Source of the DNA: Bacteroidales bacterium
GTDB lineage: Bacteria > Bacteroidota > Bacteroidia > Bacteroidales > UBA932
DNA length: 16,495 nucleotides
Direction: 5' to 3'
NCBI GenBank assembly: GCA_016303175.1
Contig: JAEDMF010000021.1
Span: forward strand, 1 to 16,495
Shown: in pieces, positions 1 through 8,433 of the stretch
Layout of the letters: each line of letters starts with the position of its first letter
Position numbering within the stretch: position 1 is the first letter of the stretch
Translations under genes and position numbers: made by a program
The notes under the pieces: generated by a model
The model's database searches: none
The model's input: only the letters and a program-made list of their open reading frames with translations
What the model was told of the DNA's origin: nothing

Positions 1-2
1 AT

Positions 3-1550
3 GCCTTTTGCGGCAGCACTTCCGTATCGGTGAGCGATGCTTCACGTTTTGCTCCGGGCGACAGGGTGGCGATATACAGGCCCGCCACAGCCGAGTGGAT
101 ATCTGCCATACATATGGACTCTATTGTAAAGGACCCGGAGGATGTCAGCACTATGACCCAGTGGACCCCATCTGCATATTCCCTCTTTTGGGAGCGGCAC
201 GTGGTGGCCGTGGAGGGTGACAGGGTAGTGCTTGACAACCCCATTGTGATGAGTATTCAGTCCATCTACGGCGGAGCGATGTTGTGCCGCTGCTCGATGG
301 ACAGAATCTGGGGCAGCGGAATAGAGAATGTGATGTTCATTTCCGAGTGTGATGTGAACCGTATTGATGAAGACATAAATCACGCGTTCAACGCCATCAA
401 GGTGAAAGCTGCGGAACATTGCTGGATACGCAATGTGCAATGCCGGTATTTTGCGGATTCTTTCATTACTCTGGGTGACGGCGCCAAGAACATTACTGTC
501 AGGGATTGTCACGCATACAGGCCCTGCGGTCAGGTCAAAGGCGGCTTGCGTTACGCCTTCCACATTTCCAAGGGCGAGTTGTGCCTGGTGGACGGATGTA
601 CCTGCGAATATGACCGTCACGCATTTGTGACAGGTACGAAGGACCCCGGGCCCAATGTTTTCAACCGATGTGCCGCTACTGAGACAATCAGCGATATGGG
701 CCCTCATCAGAGGTGGGCTACCGGCTGTCTGTACGACCATTGTATCACCGATAATGCCATTAAGGTGCAGGATGCCGGCAATTCCGGTACGGGTCACGGG
801 TGGCAGGGCGCTTCGTTCGTATTCTGGTGTTGTCGCGCCGACCAAGGCATAGTATGCCAAAGTCCTTGGGCAACTGCCCTTAATTACGCAATAGGCTGTA
901 TGCCCTCAACCCTTTCACCCGGCAGATCTTATCCGGCTGAAGATGTGTTGGGCCCCCGTCCTGACGGCGTATGCCGCCCCTTGGCCTCGGGAGAGCCTGA
1001 ATATCTTTATGAGAGCCAGCTCAGAGAAAGGCTCGGCAAGGGTATGATGATAAGTGCCGTTGTTCCAGCCAATCCTGCGCCTCAGGAGCCGGCCTTTTCT
1101 GTCAAGTTGACCTTCAATTCGGAGACGGTGGTTCGTCCATCTTTGCCGGTGGCAAGATATATAGGTAAAGAGAAGTACTTTTTCTATGATGCTTCCGGAA
1201 TGAAAAGGCAGATTGAAATATTCAATTCCACAGGAGGTTTCCGTTATTATTCATCTTCCCTGCGTTTGAATGACGGCAGTGATTCGGGCGGAGATGCCAG
1301 AATCAGGATACCCGCCGTGGACGGGCTGTCCCTTTCCGGCCTGTTTGTCACAGTAAACAATTCCGGGGCAAAGCAGTTCTCCATAGGTTCGTCCACCGGG
1401 GAGATTTCGGACGTTTGTCCTGCCACCTCAGTTGCGGCGGGGGAGCGTACACTGCTGTCTCCTATGGGTTTGGGGCCGGGTGAGGAATGTTATTTATATA
1501 ACAGTCAGAAAAATACCCAGATAACTGAATTGGAAATGATTTACAGGTAG
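3..1550 (+). CDS. Right-handed beta-helix (pectate-lyase-like) protein, 3' part, with C-terminal beta-rich module
   Basis: The reading frame is open to the left edge, so the start lies outside the window; the GTG at 30 is internal. 515 residues are visible. The first ~350 look like a parallel beta-helix: short repeating strands rich in V, I, N and C. I recognise the pattern from a conserved Bacteroidota/Planctomycete family usually annotated as pectate-lyase-like or hypothetical. Landmarks are GDRVAIYRP near the start, GPHQRW (residues 233-238), GTGHGW (262-267) and a closing PDG motif before the C-terminal region. About 21 cysteines are present, many on consecutive coils. Residues ~365-515 form a separate module also found at the end of the two BACON lipoproteins here. 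The likely role is extracellular or periplasmic binding or cleavage of an acidic glycan. Catalytic residues cannot be assigned, and it could be a non-enzymatic beta-helix. The next gene begins 3 bases after the stop. Confidence 0.8.
   Translation, partial: AFCGSTSVSVSDASRFAPGDRVAIYRPATAEWISAIHMDSIVKDPEDVSTMTQWTPSAYSLFWERHVVAVEGDRVVLDNPIVMSIQSIYGGAMLCRCSMDRIWGSGIENVMFISECDVNRIDEDINHAFNAIKVKAAEHCWIRNVQCRYFADSFITLGDGAKNITVRDCHAYRPCGQVKGGLRYAFHISKGELCLVDGCTCEYDRHAFVTGTKDPGPNVFNRCAATETISDMGPHQRWATGCLYDHCITDNAIKVQDAGNSGTGHGWQGASFVFWCCRADQGIVCQSPWATALNYAIGCMPSTLSPGRSYPAEDVLGPRPDGVCRPLASGEPEYLYESQLRERLGKGMMISAVVPANPAPQEPAFSVKLTFNSETVVRPSLPVARYIGKEKYFFYDASGMKRQIEIFNSTGGFRYYSSSLRLNDGSDSGGDARIRIPAVDGLSLSGLFVTVNNSGAKQFSIGSSTGEISDVCPATSVAAGERTLLSPMGLGPGEECYLYNSQKNTQITELEMIYR
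1101..1547 (+). other. Shared C-terminal beta-rich module, copy 1
   Basis: The last ~150 residues of the beta-helix protein. The copy opens with a KLTF strand, contains an I-x-I-P-A-V-(D)-G core strand followed by L-x-G-L-F-V, and closes with YLYNSQ...ITELEMIYR. The same opening, core and closing pattern recurs at 2487-2960 and 10892-11398. It is probably a beta-sandwich with a glycan-binding or surface-anchoring role; this is inferred from its company and not proven. Confidence 0.6.
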
Positions 1551-1553
1551 GAA

Positions 1554-2963
1554 ATGAGAATGAAATCCATAAGCTATTTTCTGCATCCGCTTTTGGCCGT
1601 GACGCTGTTGTCTTCCTGTCTGCGTATGAATATGCAGGAGGATGGCGCCGTCCTGACGGCAAAGGATTTGATTGTCCCTGCCGATGTCGAAACCGGAGTG
1701 GTGACAGCCTCTTTGGCAGTTAGTTCCAATCAAAGTTGGTCGGCTTCATTGCAGGAGGACTGTGACTGGGTGGAATTTTCCACTATGGAGCATCTGAACC
1801 CGTCAATGGTAAGCGACGAGGGTATAATTGAAATGACCTTTGAGGATAACCCGGACTATTCGCCCCGCTCTTTCAAACTGGACATTTCAGGACCAGGCAT
1901 TAAACATACGGTAACGGTGACTCAGCAGGCAAAGTCCAACCGTCTGAGAGTGGGGTCGGGGACCCGTCTGGAACTTGAGGCCGAACCTTTGCCCCAGCAG
2001 TTGAGTATTCTGTCCAATACCCGCTGGACCGTGTCTGCTGACCCTTCGGAAGCAATTGTGGATGTCGCTGAAGGTTACGGCAATGCCACACTGTCAGTAA
2101 GTCTACAACCCAATTATGCCATACACGAAAGCAAAACGGTAAAACTGGTGGTCAAGGGGGATGGGCTTGAGGCCGTGGAGGTGGAGTATATTCTGGCCGG
2201 AAATGAGCCCTTTGTGAGATTTGACGCTGCTCAGGCTGTGGAATTCCTGCCTATAGATAAAGCAGGTCTGTTGAAGTTTTTCACCAATGGGTCTTGGACT
2301 GCAACTGTAAAGGAAAGCAGTATTGCATCATTGTCTCTGTCGGCGGCCTCCGGCGAGGCGGGTGAGATTTCATTGCCGTTCAGCTTTGAGATGAACCCGA
2401 CCCGGGAAAAACGCAGCGCTGTCATAGAGATAGCCCTTGATGGATGGACAGGGGTCAAGTATCCGGTTACAATCACCCAGTACGGAGGTTTGGCGCTGTT
2501 CGTGGATTTCTCTTCGTCCCAACCTCTCCGTCCCGCCTATGCTTCCGTCCCGGAGATAAGTTCCACGCCCATTTCGGGAGGACAGGTTTCGAACACTTAT
2601 CTTTTTACTCAGGACGGGAAGGATTATGAGTTCGTAATCCGGAATGAGGCTTATTCTTACGGCAAGGGCGATGCCCTGTACAACGGGTATCTGCTCCTGT
2701 CCATAGGCTCCATCGCCTTTCCCGCGGTCGAGGATATGAGACTTACCAACGTGATGTTGCTCCACGCCGCCACAAATAAGAAGATGAGCATAACAAAGGA
2801 TAGTTATGGCAAGACTCCCGTTCCCGGAGGGACTGCCCTGACTGTGGGCAAATACGCAACGCCTATGTGGACTCTTACCGACACTGAAATGGATTGGAGG
2901 TATTATCTGTATCTGTCCACTTCCTCTGCGAGGATAGTTAATATGACCCTGTTATACGAGTAG
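1554..2963 (+). CDS. Surface lipoprotein with three BACON-like domains (putative surface glycan-binding protein)
   Basis: A 469-aa lipoprotein. The signal has basic residues, a hydrophobic stretch and a lipobox LLSSC with Cys22 as the lipidated residue. ATG 1554 (MRMK) and ATG 1560 (MK) are both possible starts; the first is used because it sits 3 bases after the previous stop. Three Ig-like BACON domains follow, at about residues 33-125, 130-216 and 220-310. Each has the family hallmarks: an S-N-x-x-W strand (SNQSW, SNTRW, TNGSW) and, in the first and third, a closing TVTQQ/TITQY strand. Residues ~312-469 are the C-terminal module shared with two other proteins here. BACON domains are typical of Bacteroidota glycan-binding and glycan-degrading surface proteins, where they often act as spacers. 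Placed directly before two susC-like genes, this is probably a surface glycan-binding protein whose binding site is in the C-terminal module (inference). Confidence 0.85.
   Translation: MRMKSISYFLHPLLAVTLLSSCLRMNMQEDGAVLTAKDLIVPADVETGVVTASLAVSSNQSWSASLQEDCDWVEFSTMEHLNPSMVSDEGIIEMTFEDNPDYSPRSFKLDISGPGIKHTVTVTQQAKSNRLRVGSGTRLELEAEPLPQQLSILSNTRWTVSADPSEAIVDVAEGYGNATLSVSLQPNYAIHESKTVKLVVKGDGLEAVEVEYILAGNEPFVRFDAAQAVEFLPIDKAGLLKFFTNGSWTATVKESSIASLSLSAASGEAGEISLPFSFEMNPTREKRSAVIEIALDGWTGVKYPVTITQYGGLALFVDFSSSQPLRPAYASVPEISSTPISGGQVSNTYLFTQDGKDYEFVIRNEAYSYGKGDALYNGYLLLSIGSIAFPAVEDMRLTNVMLLHAATNKKMSITKDSYGKTPVPGGTALTVGKYATPMWTLTDTEMDWRYYLYLSTSSARIVNMTLLYE
2487..2960 (+). other. Shared C-terminal beta-rich module, copy 2
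   Basis: The C-terminal ~158 residues of the first BACON lipoprotein. It opens with ALFVDFSS, has the core strand SIAFPAVEDMRLTNVML followed by a KKMSI strand, and closes with YYLYLST...RIVNMTLLYE. It matches copies 1 and 3 in order of motifs but not closely in sequence, as expected for an old, diverged domain family. Confidence 0.6.
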
Positions 2964-2966
2964 CCT

Positions 2967-5246
2967 ATGAGAAAGATTATTTCAGTTGTCTGCTTTATGG
3001 CAGTGGTGGCGCTTGCTTATGCTCAGGAGGCTGATTCCGTGGTGGACAGCCTGGGTTTTGACAGCGCCGTGTCGGCTACTCCAGCTGATATGCTGCGTGG
3101 CAAGGTATCCGGAGTGCGGGTGGGTGCAGCAGGGCCGAATCCGCTCTCGCCCGTTGCTGTGGATATACGCGGTTTGAATACTGTACACGGTCATAATCAG
3201 GCACTGTTTGTGATTGACGGAGTCATTATGGGGGCTCCGGCAGACAGAAGTGTTTCTCCTTTCTGGAATTATACCGGTTTCTCCAATGCGGACCCCATTG
3301 AAACTCTTTTTCATATCAATGCATATGACATTGAGAGCATTGAGGTTCTCAAGGATGCAAGCGCAACGGCTATTTACGGCAGTAACGGAGCAAACGGGGT
3401 GGTGCTTGTCAAGACAAGGCGCAACAGTCTTAAAGACAGGCAGATAGATGTCAATTCCAACGTTGCTGTTGTGGGCTTCAAGTCTCCCGGCCTGATGCAT
3501 AACCATCGTGTGGGGATAGGAGGAGCGACCTCCACCTCGTCTTACAATGTGTCCCTTTCGTATGGAAGTTACGATGACCGCTTGAGCGCAAAATCCCGTG
3601 ACAATGCAATATTCAATATGGGTTATGAACACAAGTCATCGAAGGGAGTGCAGGTTGGCGTGAGCGCAGATGTGGCTTTGGGAAATTTCTCCAATGGAGA
3701 TGCTGCATTGGACGATTATGATGACGATGGCAGACGATATGCGGCGACGGCCTCGGCTTGGCTCAATGTCAATTTGACCAAATGGCTGAAATGGCGCAAC
3801 AGCGGGGGCTTTGATTTCCGCACGTACAACCGGTATTTCTGGTATGGTAACGGCAATGCCGTTGGCAGAGCATACAATGGACTGGCATCAATAGTCTCTT
3901 ACGCGGCAATGTCCGGCAACGTCGAGTCTGTGCTCGAGTTCAACAGATATTTTGCCGGGATTCATCATTTGTCTGCAGATTTGGGCTTGCAGTATCTGGT
4001 TGTCAAAGGCCATTACAACACCAGTTCCGGCAATGATTTCTTTTCTCATGAATTGCGGGCCAGGGGGCTCACGGCTTCAAACTGTGAGAAAATGCTGCAC
4101 GAATATGATTTCCTCTCGAATAGAATGGCTTTTTTCGGCAGGCTTTCTTACGATTGCAACGCTGCGGGTGGAGTGGATTTGGTGCTTCGTGCAGACAGTA
4201 ATCTCAAGTATGACAAGGGCTCTTATGTTCTTTATCCTGCCGCTTCGGTTTGGCTGGATATGATGAAACTTTTCAAGAAGAATTCAGGCATTGTGTCAGT
4301 GTGCCGTCTCGAGGGCGGGTTCGGTGTGTCCGGAAGGGAGGATGCTATGCCGTATTCCTTTGTAGGAGACTATCTTACAGGCAATTTCCTGCCGGTATCC
4401 GTCGATGGACAACCTTATTATGACGGCTTGAGCAGGCTCCGTTCTTCGGAATGGAATGTAGGAGGGAGGATAGCGTTCCGGCCTGGAAGATTGACTTTTT
4501 CCCTGAAATATTACAACCGCACTACTGATGACAAGTATTCCATCTTTTGCAATGGAGAATTGAATGAAAAGCAGAACTGGCGCCGTGCCCCGATAAGAGA
4601 GGTGAGCTCCACTGTTTCTACTGTGGCGAACCGCGGCTTCGAACTGTCTTTGTCGGCAGAACCCGTAAAAAGCGGGGACTGGAATTGGTCAGTCAATTTG
4701 AATGCTGCGTATAATGCCAATCAAGTTGTCTCGCTGAACTATGGAGACCTCTCCGGTACATCCCGATATTCGGCCAATGTGCTGGGCTATGGCGTGAATT
4801 CCCTGCTCGGATACAAATTGACTCCGGAGGGTTACTATGTGGACATCACTGAGGACGGACGCATTACGGATGCCGACAGGCTTGTGCTCGCCTCTACACT
4901 TCCGTCTTTTTATGGAGGAGCGGGAACTGCACTCCGTTACAAATGGCTCACGCTGGACATTCTGACAGATTATCAGATGGGAGGACATAGGGTCGATTAT
5001 GCCAAGATGCTGGAGGAAGAGCAGTCTCTGCTTACAGAGCGTTACATTGCAAAAGACAATTATTTCCGCATTGCCCGCATCAGCCTCAAATATGATGTGC
5101 CATTGAAGGCAAAATGGATTCAAGGTCTGTCGGTTAGTCTTAGCGGGTGCAATCTGGCTTGTTGGACCACCTTGCCCGGCGGATATGAATTCGGAGACCT
5201 GCCTCTCAGACAATCATTACTTTTGGGTTTGAGCCTGAAATTCTAG
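2967..5246 (+). CDS. Short SusC-like TonB-dependent outer-membrane receptor without N-terminal extension
   Basis: 759 residues with a signal peptide ending AYA|Q (cleavage after residue 19). The plug domain follows almost at once (about residues 35-152). It carries the SusC-family signatures DIRG, FVIDGV, IESIEVLKDASATAIYGS and GANGVVLVKTR. A beta-barrel of ~600 residues follows, ending with the outer-membrane-type terminal strand LLLGLSLKF. Near the C-terminus, a D-x-x-x-D-G-R-I-x-D-x-D-R segment and YFRIARISLKYDVP match the usual SusC order. Compared with a typical SusC (about 1000 aa, as in the next gene), it lacks the carboxypeptidase-regulatory-like N-terminal domain and the EEVVVVGYG-type TonB box, and its barrel loops are shorter. 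It has no SusD of its own. The start ATG is 3 bases after the BACON lipoprotein stop. It may be a specialised transporter for a smaller product, a partner of the full SusC, or an unenergised channel; these options are inference. Confidence 0.85.
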   Translation: MRKIISVVCFMAVVALAYAQEADSVVDSLGFDSAVSATPADMLRGKVSGVRVGAAGPNPLSPVAVDIRGLNTVHGHNQALFVIDGVIMGAPADRSVSPFWNYTGFSNADPIETLFHINAYDIESIEVLKDASATAIYGSNGANGVVLVKTRRNSLKDRQIDVNSNVAVVGFKSPGLMHNHRVGIGGATSTSSYNVSLSYGSYDDRLSAKSRDNAIFNMGYEHKSSKGVQVGVSADVALGNFSNGDAALDDYDDDGRRYAATASAWLNVNLTKWLKWRNSGGFDFRTYNRYFWYGNGNAVGRAYNGLASIVSYAAMSGNVESVLEFNRYFAGIHHLSADLGLQYLVVKGHYNTSSGNDFFSHELRARGLTASNCEKMLHEYDFLSNRMAFFGRLSYDCNAAGGVDLVLRADSNLKYDKGSYVLYPAASVWLDMMKLFKKNSGIVSVCRLEGGFGVSGREDAMPYSFVGDYLTGNFLPVSVDGQPYYDGLSRLRSSEWNVGGRIAFRPGRLTFSLKYYNRTTDDKYSIFCNGELNEKQNWRRAPIREVSSTVSTVANRGFELSLSAEPVKSGDWNWSVNLNAAYNANQVVSLNYGDLSGTSRYSANVLGYGVNSLLGYKLTPEGYYVDITEDGRITDADRLVLASTLPSFYGGAGTALRYKWLTLDILTDYQMGGHRVDYAKMLEEEQSLLTERYIAKDNYFRIARISLKYDVPLKAKWIQGLSVSLSGCNLACWTTLPGGYEFGDLPLRQSLLLGLSLKF

Positions 5247-5251
5247 GCGGT

Positions 5252-5272
5252 ATGAAAGCGTTGACAGTATGA
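5252..5272 (+). other. Six-codon mini-ORF overlapping the second susC start
   Basis: In the 22-base gap between the two susC-like genes there is ATG plus five sense codons (MKALTV) and a TGA that overlaps the susC start as ATGA (5269-5272). This is the classic arrangement for termination-reinitiation coupling. It is short enough to be chance, and there is no clear ribosome-binding site for either start. Confidence 0.25.
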
Positions 5273-8200
5273 AAAAGCTAATATTCATAATATTCTGCCT
5301 GACTGTATGTGTCAGGGGTATTGCCCAGAATGTGACAGGAACAATCAGGGACAATACAGGTATGGGAATAGCAGGGGCGGCTGTCATTCTGGAGGGCACC
5401 ACTTCCGGCGTGGTCAGCGATGTTGACGGCAGATATGCAATCAAGGTCAACTCCCTCAAGGATGACAAACTTGTCATTTCCTGCTTGAGTTTCAAAACGA
5501 CGACCATATCTGTCGGAGGCAGGCAGAAAATTGATGTAATCCTCGAGGAGGACAATGAAGAACTGGAAGAGGTGGTTGTGGTAGGTTATGGAGCTATGCG
5601 GAAGTCTGACCTTACCGGTTCTGTCTCATCGGTGAAAATAGATGATGAAGATGCCGCCCGCAAGACATCCCTGGACCAGCTCATACAAGGTCATGCCGCA
5701 GGTGTCCAGGTTGTCAGCAATTCGGCGGCGCCTGATGCGGGCGTGAATATAAGTATTCGAGGCATGAGTTCCTTCAACGGGGATTCAAATCCTCTGTATG
5801 TGGTGGACGGTATAATAATCAACGGCGGTCCATCATCCGAGTCAATGTTGACAAACGGAGGCCTTGAAGCCGGAGCGTCCGAAGAAAGCAATGGGCTTAT
5901 GGGTATCAATCCGCAGGATATTGCTTCCATAGAAATTCTCAAGGATGCCTCGGCAACGGCTATTTACGGCTCGCAAGGTGCAAACGGCGTTGTACTGATT
6001 ACTACCAGAAGCGCAAGCAGGGATAAGACTTCAATACGCTTTTCGGCGGGTCTGGATATTTCGCAGGCAAGCAGGAGAATCGATATGCTCAGTTTCAACG
6101 AATATGTCGATTATTTGACGGATATGGGAGCTGCCGCCGCCCTTGCCGCTATATATGAGAACCCTTCCACTAGAGAGGGCCTGAAAGTTACGCCCGTGAA
6201 CTGGCAGGATTATGCCCTGCGGACAGCGGTCAGCCAGAGATATTATTTCCAGATTGCGGGTAAGCCCAAAGCATTCTCCTACCTGTTTTCTATGGGTTAC
6301 AATGACAATAGGGGTATAGTGAAGAATTCCGGAGTACGCCAGTTGACTGCCCGTTTGAATTTTGAGAAGAAACTGGGCAAAAAAGTGGCGGTGGGTACCA
6401 GGACAGGCATCTCATATTTCAACTCGTCCATGACACAAGGGGCCAGTTCGACTCGTATTACCGCCGCTGCCAGCATGATGCGCAGTGTATTGTCCTACAG
6501 ACCTTATATTGCGGAAGATGATACGGATGAATGGGATACTGATCAGACTGCCGATTATTCGGCGGGCCCGGACAAATGGCTCAAATACTTTACAAACACC
6601 AGGAGCCAGCTCAGAATCACTCCCAGTCTGTATCTTCAGTGGGATATTGCTCCCTGGGTGGCTTTCAAGAGCACTTTCGGTGCAGATTACCAATATACTG
6701 AAAGAAACAAGTTCAAGTCCAGACGCATAAGCCGTCTTGTCGGGTCCATCGGCACCAATGTGGGTTCGAGCTCTTTCAAGTACAATTGGGACAATTTGTT
6801 CTTGTTCAACGGGCGTTTCGGAGCCCATTCCATTACGGGCACGGCCGGCATTACAATTTCCGGCAATGAAGTATCTACCAGCAATGTTGAGGCCTGGTTC
6901 ATCGATCAGGACTTTGCGCAGGTCGCCTCCATCAATTCCGGAGTATCGCCATATACCAGCATCACATACGGGGAAAATAAGGCAACTCTTATGTCCTTCC
7001 TCGTTCGGGCCATATACAATTATCGTGACCGTTACGTGCTTACCGCCACATATCGTCTGGATGGCTCCAGCAAGTTTCAGGGCAGAAACAAATGGTCTTC
7101 TTTCCCTTCATTCGCATTCGCGTGGAGGCTCAATCAGGAACCTTGGTTCCGTGCCCGGGACATTTCCATGCTGAAATTGCGTCTAGGTTGGGGTATGGTC
7201 GGCAATCAGGCAATACCCTCCTACAGAACCATACCCTTGTTTACCTCCACAAATGTTGCGGACCATACGGAATCGAATTCATCTGCTACCCAGGTGGCGA
7301 CTGTGCTTTCCTATATGTCAAATCCCGATTTGAAATGGGAAACCACAAGGCAGTATAATGCAGGACTGGACTTCGGCTTCTTCAAGGGCAGGCTCAGTTT
7401 CAGTGTTGATGCCTATTATAAGATGACCGACGATCTGTTGCAGCTGAAAAACATTTCCAGAACCACCGGTTTTTCTTCGATGTGGGTGAATCAGGGCTCC
7501 ATAAGCAATATGGGCCTTGAGCTTAATCTGGAGGCAGTTCCTGTCAAAGCTGGAGACTTCGAATGGCTTGTCGGAGGCAATATTTCATTCAACAGGAACA
7601 GAATTACCGATATCGGCTCTGATGTACAGTCGGGAAAACTCTACCTTTCTGAAAGCAACTTGCAGGAATGCAACTATTTCTGGGGCTCAACCTTACGCTC
7701 GAGTTCCTCCAATCTGGCAGTTCTGAACATTTTTATCGAAGGTCAGCCCATGGGCCTTTTCTATGGCTTCAAAAGTGACGGAATAGTGCAGAACGGGGAG
7801 CAGTGGCCGGCTATAGGCACCGACCCCTCAAAGCATGCCCAGGCAGGTGACGTGAAGTATCTGGATTTGGACGGCAACGGTTGCATAGACGACAATGACC
7901 GCACCATAATCGGCAATCCCAATCCGGATTTCATCTTCGGTTTCAACACCTCATTCAAATGGAAGGGGCTGAATTTGTCTATGGATTTCAACGGCTCGTT
8001 CGGCAATCAGATATACAACATCAACAACTATTCTGATTTCAATACCCACATCTCCACACTCTCGTCCACTCTGGTAAAGAATGTCAGAAAAGAAGCGTAT
8101 TTTGATGCGTGGAGTCCCCTCAACACTTCGGCCAAGCATCCTCGCCTGGATTATGATGATGAATTTTTCTCGGACCGTTTTGTGGAAGACGGGTCGTATC

Positions 8201-8433
8201 TGAGACTTTCCCGTCTGTCTCTGTCCTATTTGTGGAATATCAGAAAGAAGGGATTTTTCCTCAGGAGCATCAATTTCGGTGCATCGTTCGGGAATGTATT
8301 CGTCATCAGCAAGTATGGCGGATGGGATCCCGAAGTGAACAGTTTCGGCAAGGATGTTTCCAGGATGGGAGTTGACTCAGGCTCTTACCCTTCTGCGCGT
8401 TCATATAGTTTTGACCTCAAATTCACATTCTGA
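5269..8433 (+). CDS. SusC-like TonB-dependent outer-membrane receptor (full length)
   Basis: 1054 residues, the normal size for SusC/RagA family glycan importers. The signal peptide ends GIA|Q (after residue 19). Domains in order: a carboxypeptidase-regulatory-like domain (about 20-95, with G-x-V-x-D-x-x-G and DGRY signatures), a TonB-box-like segment EELEEVVVVGYG (97-108), a plug (about 110-250, with SIRG, LYVVDG, IASIEILKDASATAIYGS and GANGVVLITTR), and a 22-strand-type barrel ending SFDLKFTF. An EF-hand-like D-x-D-G-N-G-x-I-D segment at about 866-874 is common in this family and may bind calcium. The receptor forms the outer-membrane channel closed by SusD and imports oligosaccharides with TonB energy. 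Its TGA overlaps the ATG of the SusD gene by one base, so the two are translationally coupled. Substrate specificity cannot be read from sequence. Confidence 0.95.
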   Translation: MKKLIFIIFCLTVCVRGIAQNVTGTIRDNTGMGIAGAAVILEGTTSGVVSDVDGRYAIKVNSLKDDKLVISCLSFKTTTISVGGRQKIDVILEEDNEELEEVVVVGYGAMRKSDLTGSVSSVKIDDEDAARKTSLDQLIQGHAAGVQVVSNSAAPDAGVNISIRGMSSFNGDSNPLYVVDGIIINGGPSSESMLTNGGLEAGASEESNGLMGINPQDIASIEILKDASATAIYGSQGANGVVLITTRSASRDKTSIRFSAGLDISQASRRIDMLSFNEYVDYLTDMGAAAALAAIYENPSTREGLKVTPVNWQDYALRTAVSQRYYFQIAGKPKAFSYLFSMGYNDNRGIVKNSGVRQLTARLNFEKKLGKKVAVGTRTGISYFNSSMTQGASSTRITAAASMMRSVLSYRPYIAEDDTDEWDTDQTADYSAGPDKWLKYFTNTRSQLRITPSLYLQWDIAPWVAFKSTFGADYQYTERNKFKSRRISRLVGSIGTNVGSSSFKYNWDNLFLFNGRFGAHSITGTAGITISGNEVSTSNVEAWFIDQDFAQVASINSGVSPYTSITYGENKATLMSFLVRAIYNYRDRYVLTATYRLDGSSKFQGRNKWSSFPSFAFAWRLNQEPWFRARDISMLKLRLGWGMVGNQAIPSYRTIPLFTSTNVADHTESNSSATQVATVLSYMSNPDLKWETTRQYNAGLDFGFFKGRLSFSVDAYYKMTDDLLQLKNISRTTGFSSMWVNQGSISNMGLELNLEAVPVKAGDFEWLVGGNISFNRNRITDIGSDVQSGKLYLSESNLQECNYFWGSTLRSSSSNLAVLNIFIEGQPMGLFYGFKSDGIVQNGEQWPAIGTDPSKHAQAGDVKYLDLDGNGCIDDNDRTIIGNPNPDFIFGFNTSFKWKGLNLSMDFNGSFGNQIYNINNYSDFNTHISTLSSTLVKNVRKEAYFDAWSPLNTSAKHPRLDYDDEFFSDRFVEDGSYLRLSRLSLSYLWNIRKKGFFLRSINFGASFGNVFVISKYGGWDPEVNSFGKDVSRMGVDSGSYPSARSYSFDLKFTF

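Noticed and set aside
30..32. GTG at 30 as the start of the beta-helix gene
   Set aside because: The frame is open upstream to the window edge, there is no signal peptide after the GTG, and the protein family extends further N-terminally; the gene is cut by the window.
42..860. 272-codon open frame on the - strand inside the beta-helix gene
   Set aside because: It lies antisense to a well-supported coding region, has no recognisable domain or signal, and its sequence reads as an artefact of the + strand codon pattern.
2982..3632. 216-codon open frame on the - strand inside the short susC-like gene
   Set aside because: Antisense to an obvious SusC plug domain; the translation has no family features.
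3363..5970. Identical 18-base stretch in both susC-like genes (3363-3380 and 5953-5970), possible recombination site
   Set aside because: It encodes the strongly conserved ATAIYG plug motif in both; the match ends where the protein constraint relaxes, so shared coding constraint explains it.
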